The notes under the pieces: generated by a model
Databases searched by the model: none
Told to the model about the DNA's origin: nothing
The model's input: the letters and a program-made list of their open reading frames with translations, nothing else
Made by a program: the position numbers and the translations under genes
Origin: an uncultured Eubacteriales bacterium
GTDB lineage: Bacteria; Bacillota; Clostridia; Christensenellales; UBA1242
Length of the DNA stretch: 9,995 bases
Assembly (NCBI GenBank): GCA_902796285.1
Contig: CADBOH010000014.1
Coordinates: 1 to 9,995, forward strand
Reading direction: 5' to 3'
Shown here: piece after piece, positions 7,455 to 9,995 of the stretch
Position numbering within the stretch: position 1 is the stretch's first letter
Layout of the letters: each line of letters starts with the position of its first letter

Positions 7455-9194
7455 TTATTTTTTAATTAATTGTATCCCCAGCTCACGCAATGTTTTTTCA
7501 TCAATCTTGCTTGGTGCATTCATAAGTAAATCTCTTGCGTTATTATTGAGTGGGAAAGCAATAACCTCTCTCATAAGATCTTTATTAAGCAAAATCATAA
7601 GCAGAGAATCAAATCCAAATGCGCACCCAGCGTGTGGAGGGGCTCCATATGAAAAGGCGTTATAAAGTGCACCAAACTTTCTCTTAACAACTTCTTCATC
7701 ATAACCAACCTTATTAAACACTTTAAGCATTATATCCTGATCATGATTTCTTACCGCACCACTCAAACACTCGTGTCCGTTTATTACAAGGTCATATTGA
7801 TATGCAACGATCTCGAATGGGTCCTTGCTATCAAGTTCCTCAATTGTTGCCTGAGGCATTGAGAAAGGATTATGGCCAAAGTCAATTGCTCCTGTTTCTT
7901 TATTTTTTTCAAAGAACGGAAAATCAACCACCCATGCAATTTCAATTTTGTTTTTATCAATAAGGTTAAGTCTTTCACCAAGTGTATTTCTTAAAACATT
8001 AGCAAGCTTTATTGCCATCTCTTCTTCATCAGCAACAATAAATATACTCTCATCACCCTTAAGATCAAATTCTTTTATAAGAGCCTTTGTATCGTTCTCT
8101 GTTAAAAACTTAGCAATGCTTCCATTAAATTGTCCATCTATATATTTAAGCCATGCACAGCCTTTTCCCTCATAAGAAACAATTACTTTACCAATTTCAT
8201 CATACCATTTTCTTGATTGATCACCAACATGTGCACAAACTGCTTTAATTGTTTTTCCTTTAAAAGCGTTAAATTCTGTATCTTTAAATATCTTAGTTAA
8301 ATCATGAACAATAAGAGGATTTCTAAGGTCAGGCTTGTCAGAACAGTATTTCTCCATTGCTTCTCTATATGGAATTCTTTTAAACGGAGCTTTAGAATAT
8401 TCTCTGTCAGTAAGTTGTTTAAATATCCTCATTAAAAACTCCTCACAATTTGCAAGAACGTCTTCCTGAGTTGCAAAAGACATCTCCATATCAATTTGAT
8501 AAAATTCACCAGGAGTTCTATCTGCTCTCGCAGGTTCATTTCTAAAACATGGTGCTATTTGGAAGTATTTGTCAAAACCAGAAACCATCAACAATTGCTT
8601 AAATTGTTGTGGTGCTTGTGGAAGTGCAAAAAATTCACCCGGAGCATTTACAGTTGGGACAATAAAGTCTCTTGCTCCTTCTGGACTTGAATTTGCAAGA
8701 ATAGGAGTTTGAACTTCAGTAAATCCCATATCGGTCATTGTATTTCTAACAATATTTAACATTTTTGCACGATACAATATATAGCTTTGTGTTTCAGGAT
8801 TTCTAAGATCAAGATATCGATATTTAAGTCGAAGCTCTTCTTTTGTACTTGGCGCATTTGCAATTTCAAAAGGAAGCACTGGTTGACATTTGCCTAATAC
8901 ATCAATTTTAGCAACCTTTACCTCAATATCACCAGTAGGCATATTAGGATTTTTTGATGATCTTTCAACAACTTCCCCTTCTATCCTGACAACCGTTTCC
9001 TTACACATATCTTTAATCATATTTTCATCTTCAAATAACAATTGGGTTAACCCAAATTGATCTCTAAGGGTACAAAATACTATACCACCAAGCTTTCTAA
9101 TGCTTGCAAGCCAGCCTGATAATACAACTTTTTTGCCCACATCACTAATTCTTAATTCTCCACAATTGTTTGTTCTATAGTAATTTGTTTTCAT
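7455..9194 (-). CDS. aspS: Aspartate-tRNA ligase (AspRS), bacterial type, with altered motif 3
   Basis: This 579-residue class IIb enzyme attaches Asp to tRNA-Asp. Visible parts are the OB-fold anticodon domain (1-110, with GWLASIRKLGG at 27-37), LRLKYRYLDLRN (121-132), TPILANSSPEGARDF (163-177), FALPQAPQQFKQLLM (189-203), motif 2 FRNEPARADRTPGEFYQIDME (217-237), the bacterial GAD insertion at about 290-415, WVVDFPFFE (421-429), GHNPFSMPQ (440-448), SGAVRNH (478-484) and the motif 3 region at about 522-540. There the expected GxDR reads GFDS, so the usually invariant Arg is Ser530. Leu35 matches Leu30 of the tRNA-Asp-specific Escherichia coli enzyme, in line with asnS being present. Phrases such as RADRTPGEFYQ, NPFSMPQ and VIAFPLNNNARDLLM recall alphaproteobacterial AspRS more than the E. 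coli form. The ATG has AAGGAGA 5 nt upstream. It is first in the aspS-asnS operon. Confidence 0.96.
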   Translation of the reverse strand: MKTNYYRTNNCGELRISDVGKKVVLSGWLASIRKLGGIVFCTLRDQFGLTQLLFEDENMIKDMCKETVVRIEGEVVERSSKNPNMPTGDIEVKVAKIDVLGKCQPVLPFEIANAPSTKEELRLKYRYLDLRNPETQSYILYRAKMLNIVRNTMTDMGFTEVQTPILANSSPEGARDFIVPTVNAPGEFFALPQAPQQFKQLLMVSGFDKYFQIAPCFRNEPARADRTPGEFYQIDMEMSFATQEDVLANCEEFLMRIFKQLTDREYSKAPFKRIPYREAMEKYCSDKPDLRNPLIVHDLTKIFKDTEFNAFKGKTIKAVCAHVGDQSRKWYDEIGKVIVSYEGKGCAWLKYIDGQFNGSIAKFLTENDTKALIKEFDLKGDESIFIVADEEEMAIKLANVLRNTLGERLNLIDKNKIEIAWVVDFPFFEKNKETGAIDFGHNPFSMPQATIEELDSKDPFEIVAYQYDLVINGHECLSGAVRNHDQDIMLKVFNKVGYDEEVVKRKFGALYNAFSYGAPPHAGCAFGFDSLLMILLNKDLMREVIAFPLNNNARDLLMNAPSKIDEKTLRELGIQLIKK

Positions 9195-9213
9195 ATGATC
9201 TCCTTACCAGTCA

Positions 9214-9241
9214 ATTATATCACAGTTATAATAAAATTCAA
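9214..9241 (-). promoter_or_regulatory. Probable promoter of the aspS-asnS operon
   Basis: On the minus strand TTGAAT (9241-9236), a 16-nt spacer and TATAAT (9219-9214) predict a start near 9207, giving a leader of about a dozen nucleotides that just includes TAAGGAGA. There is no room for a T-box or other riboswitch, in contrast with the pheS operon. Confidence 0.65.
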
Positions 9242-9281
9242 ACAATAATAATAAAATAAATTTATAAATTAAAAAAAATAC

Positions 9282-9310
9282 TTGACATCACATGCGTAAA
9301 TGAATATAAT
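9282..9310 (+). promoter_or_regulatory. Consensus promoter of the tRNA-Leu gene
   Basis: TTGACA (9282-9287), exactly 17 nt, TATAAT (9305-9310): a perfect match to both consensus hexamers and spacing. Predicted start is near 9317, about 19 nt before the mature tRNA. It is the strongest promoter in the window and diverges from the aspS promoter. Confidence 0.9.
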
Positions 9311-9335
9311 ATGAGAGTAAACTTAACAAACACAT

Positions 9336-9417
9336 GCAGGTGTGGCGGAATGGCAGACGCGCTTGTTTAAGGGGCAAGTGGGAAACCGTGTGGGTTCGAC
9401 TCCCACCACCTGCACCA
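9336..9417 (+). tRNA. tRNA-Leu, anticodon AAG (reads CUU; CUC/CUA only if A34 becomes inosine)
   Basis: The 82-nt gene folds fully by eye: acceptor GCAGGTG (9336-9342) with CACCTGC (9407-9413); U8; D-stem GCG/CGC (9345-9347, 9358-9360) with GG in the loop; anticodon stem CTTGT/GCAAG (9362-9366, 9374-9378); loop TTAAGGG, putting AAG at 9369-9371; a long class II variable arm (9379-9389); T-stem GTGGG/CCCAC (9390-9394, 9402-9406) with loop TTCGACT; discriminator A9414 and encoded CCA (9415-9417). The long variable arm, A73 and general likeness to bacterial tRNA-Leu(GAG) identify leucine. An A at position 34 is rare in bacterial tRNAs other than tRNA-Arg(ACG). It is a single-gene transcript with its own promoter and terminator. 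Confidence 0.96.
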
Positions 9418-9422
9418 AAAGG

Positions 9423-9445
9423 GACTCATTGTGGGTCTTTTTTTT
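9423..9445 (+). terminator. Intrinsic terminator of the tRNA-Leu transcript
   Basis: GACTCA (9423-9428) pairs with TGGGTC (9432-9437; one U-G pair) around a TTG loop and is followed by eight T (9438-9445), 5 nt after the tRNA CCA end. Confidence 0.85.
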
Positions 9446-9468
9446 GTTAAAAAATTTAAGATTGGGTA

Positions 9469-9497
9469 TTGAAATTTTAATAAATATAATATATAAT
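9469..9497 (+). promoter_or_regulatory. Probable promoter of the 144-residue hypothetical gene
   Basis: TTGAAA (9469-9474), 17 nt, TATAAT (9492-9497) predicts a start near 9504 and a leader of about 24 nt. A second TATAAT at 9485-9490 lies 17 nt after TTGGGT (9462-9467), so two overlapping promoters are possible. Confidence 0.7.
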
Positions 9498-9513
9498 AGT
9501 GTTAGAAATATTA

Positions 9514-9519
9514 AAAGGA
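9514..9519 (+). promoter_or_regulatory. Shine-Dalgarno site fixing the start of the hypothetical gene
   Basis: AAAGGA lies 8 nt before the ATG at 9528. Together with the promoter at 9469-9497 it rules out the earlier in-frame starts, which would lie within the tRNA gene. Confidence 0.7.
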
Positions 9520-9527
9520 AAAGTAAA

Positions 9528-9962
9528 ATGAAAATTCAAGAAAGAAAGGCCACTATTTTATATAATGATGTAAGAAGCTATATGCTAAATCACAAAGATG
9601 AAATTAAATTAAAATATTTTAAGAAAGAACACAAATTATCATCTAATGCAAATGAAGAAGTTTACGACGAACGTGGATATGGTGAAATAAAAAGCAATGG
9701 TAAAACATACACGTTATTAATAAATCGTCATCATAAAAAGGATGATGACAAAATCGTTTGCGCATCACCAAGTTTTCATATTGAACTTTGCACAGTGTTT
9801 AATGGCGAGTTATATACAATGTGGGAAATGGAAACTGAAAAAACTGATTTTTATTACTTATCAAAAGCAACTTCAAGTGATTTTCCATTTGAGTTAATTG
9901 ATAAAACCACTGTTAAAAATAATGAAGATGAAGATTCAAATGAAATAAAGGAAGTATATTAA
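9528..9962 (+). CDS. Hypothetical protein, 144 residues, soluble and highly charged
   Basis: I do not recognise this protein. From the ATG at 9528 it reads 144 residues, starting MKIQERKATILYNDVRSYML. There is no signal peptide, hydrophobic membrane span or known catalytic motif. The N-terminal 40 residues look helical and rich in Lys; the middle (about 45-115) alternates polar and aromatic residues in a pattern suggesting beta strands (GYGEIKSNGKTYTLLINRHH, then SFHIELCTVFNGELYTMWEME); the tail from about 130 is acidic (NNEDEDSNEIKE). The two Cys residues, in IVCAS and ELCTV, do not make a metal motif. Codon use and base composition match the neighbours, so recent transfer is not indicated. 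It has its own promoter, ribosome site and terminator and is thus a deliberate single-gene unit. The upstream tRNA gene ends in its own terminator, so it is not read through from there. Confidence 0.78.
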   Translation: MKIQERKATILYNDVRSYMLNHKDEIKLKYFKKEHKLSSNANEEVYDERGYGEIKSNGKTYTLLINRHHKKDDDKIVCASPSFHIELCTVFNGELYTMWEMETEKTDFYYLSKATSSDFPFELIDKTTVKNNEDEDSNEIKEVY

Positions 9963-9976
9963 CATACTTCCTTTTT
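9947..9976 (+). terminator. Intrinsic terminator overlapping the end of the hypothetical gene
   Basis: AAAGGAAGTAT (9947-9957) pairs perfectly with ATACTTCCTTT (9964-9974), with a 6-nt loop, and runs into a T-rich tract. The left arm encodes the last residues (Lys-Glu-Val and the start of the Tyr codon), and the TAA stop (9960-9962) lies in the loop. Confidence 0.85.
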
Positions 9977-9995
9977 CTTTTCTTCTTTTTTTATA

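Noticed and set aside
7575..7640. Frameshift or damage at AspRS motif 3
   Set aside because: The frame is open on both sides and the sequence after it (REVIAFP and onward) is conserved in the same frame, so this is a substitution, not a frameshift.
9241..9280. The A/T-only tract as a repeat or origin element
   Set aside because: It has no regular repeat unit or DnaA-box-like sequence; it reads as an ordinary AT-rich upstream region between two divergent promoters.
9207..9281. A riboswitch or T-box ahead of aspS
   Set aside because: The predicted leader is about a dozen nucleotides and the AT-rich stretch holds no T-box sequence, hairpin-T-run or other known element.
9342..9527. In-frame upstream extension of the hypothetical gene, giving a 206-residue protein
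   Set aside because: The extension begins within the tRNA-Leu gene and reads through its terminator. The ATG at 9528 has its own promoter and ribosome site.
1..9995. CRISPR array, transposase, phage or toxin-antitoxin genes
   Set aside because: No direct-repeat arrays, inverted-repeat-bounded elements or related proteins were seen on either strand.

Overview
This window looks like the chromosome of a low-GC Bacillota (Firmicutes-type) bacterium. The pointers are AT-rich DNA with A/T-ending codons, AGGAGG-like Shine-Dalgarno sites, consensus TTGACA/TATAAT promoters, a T-box leader, a CCA-encoding tRNA gene, and the linked cysteine desulfurase-thiI pair common in Gram-positives. TGA is used as a stop (nifS and pheT) and Trp is TGG, so the Mycoplasma code does not apply. 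I cannot fix the genus; an uncultured Clostridia- or Erysipelotrichia-like gut lineage is a guess.

Layout from left to right. (1) Positions 1-5099, minus strand: one operon, pheS-pheT-nifS-thiI. It is read from a TTGACT-17-TATAAT promoter through a Phe-specific T-box leader (UUC specifier, UGGUACC bulge, competing terminator). Its genes touch or overlap: 9 nt between pheS and pheT, ATGA between pheT and nifS, GTGA between nifS and thiI. The window edge cuts thiI. (2) Positions 5125-6038, plus strand: a divergently transcribed S4-domain RluA-family pseudouridine synthase. (3) Positions 6021-6055: a 14-bp hairpin terminator shared with the convergent asnS; it contains the last codons of the pseudouridine synthase gene. 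(4) Positions 6053-9194, minus strand: the operon aspS-asnS. (5) Positions 9282-9445, plus strand: a tRNA-Leu gene with the uncommon bacterial anticodon AAG, behind a perfect consensus promoter and followed by its own terminator. (6) Positions 9469-9976, plus strand: a 144-residue protein I do not recognise, with its own promoter and terminator.

Except for the last gene, everything here concerns tRNA: charging (Phe, Asp, Asn), modification (pseudouridine; sulfur delivery to 4-thiouridine by NifS/ThiI) and a tRNA itself. This is largely housekeeping DNA and I see no mobile element, CRISPR array, defence island or wholly new system. The points most worth a second look are the tRNA-Leu(AAG), the replacement by Ser of the normally invariant class II motif 3 Arg in AspRS, the placing of sulfur-transfer genes under Phe T-box control, and the repeated use of terminator hairpins that overlap gene ends with the stop codon in the loop.
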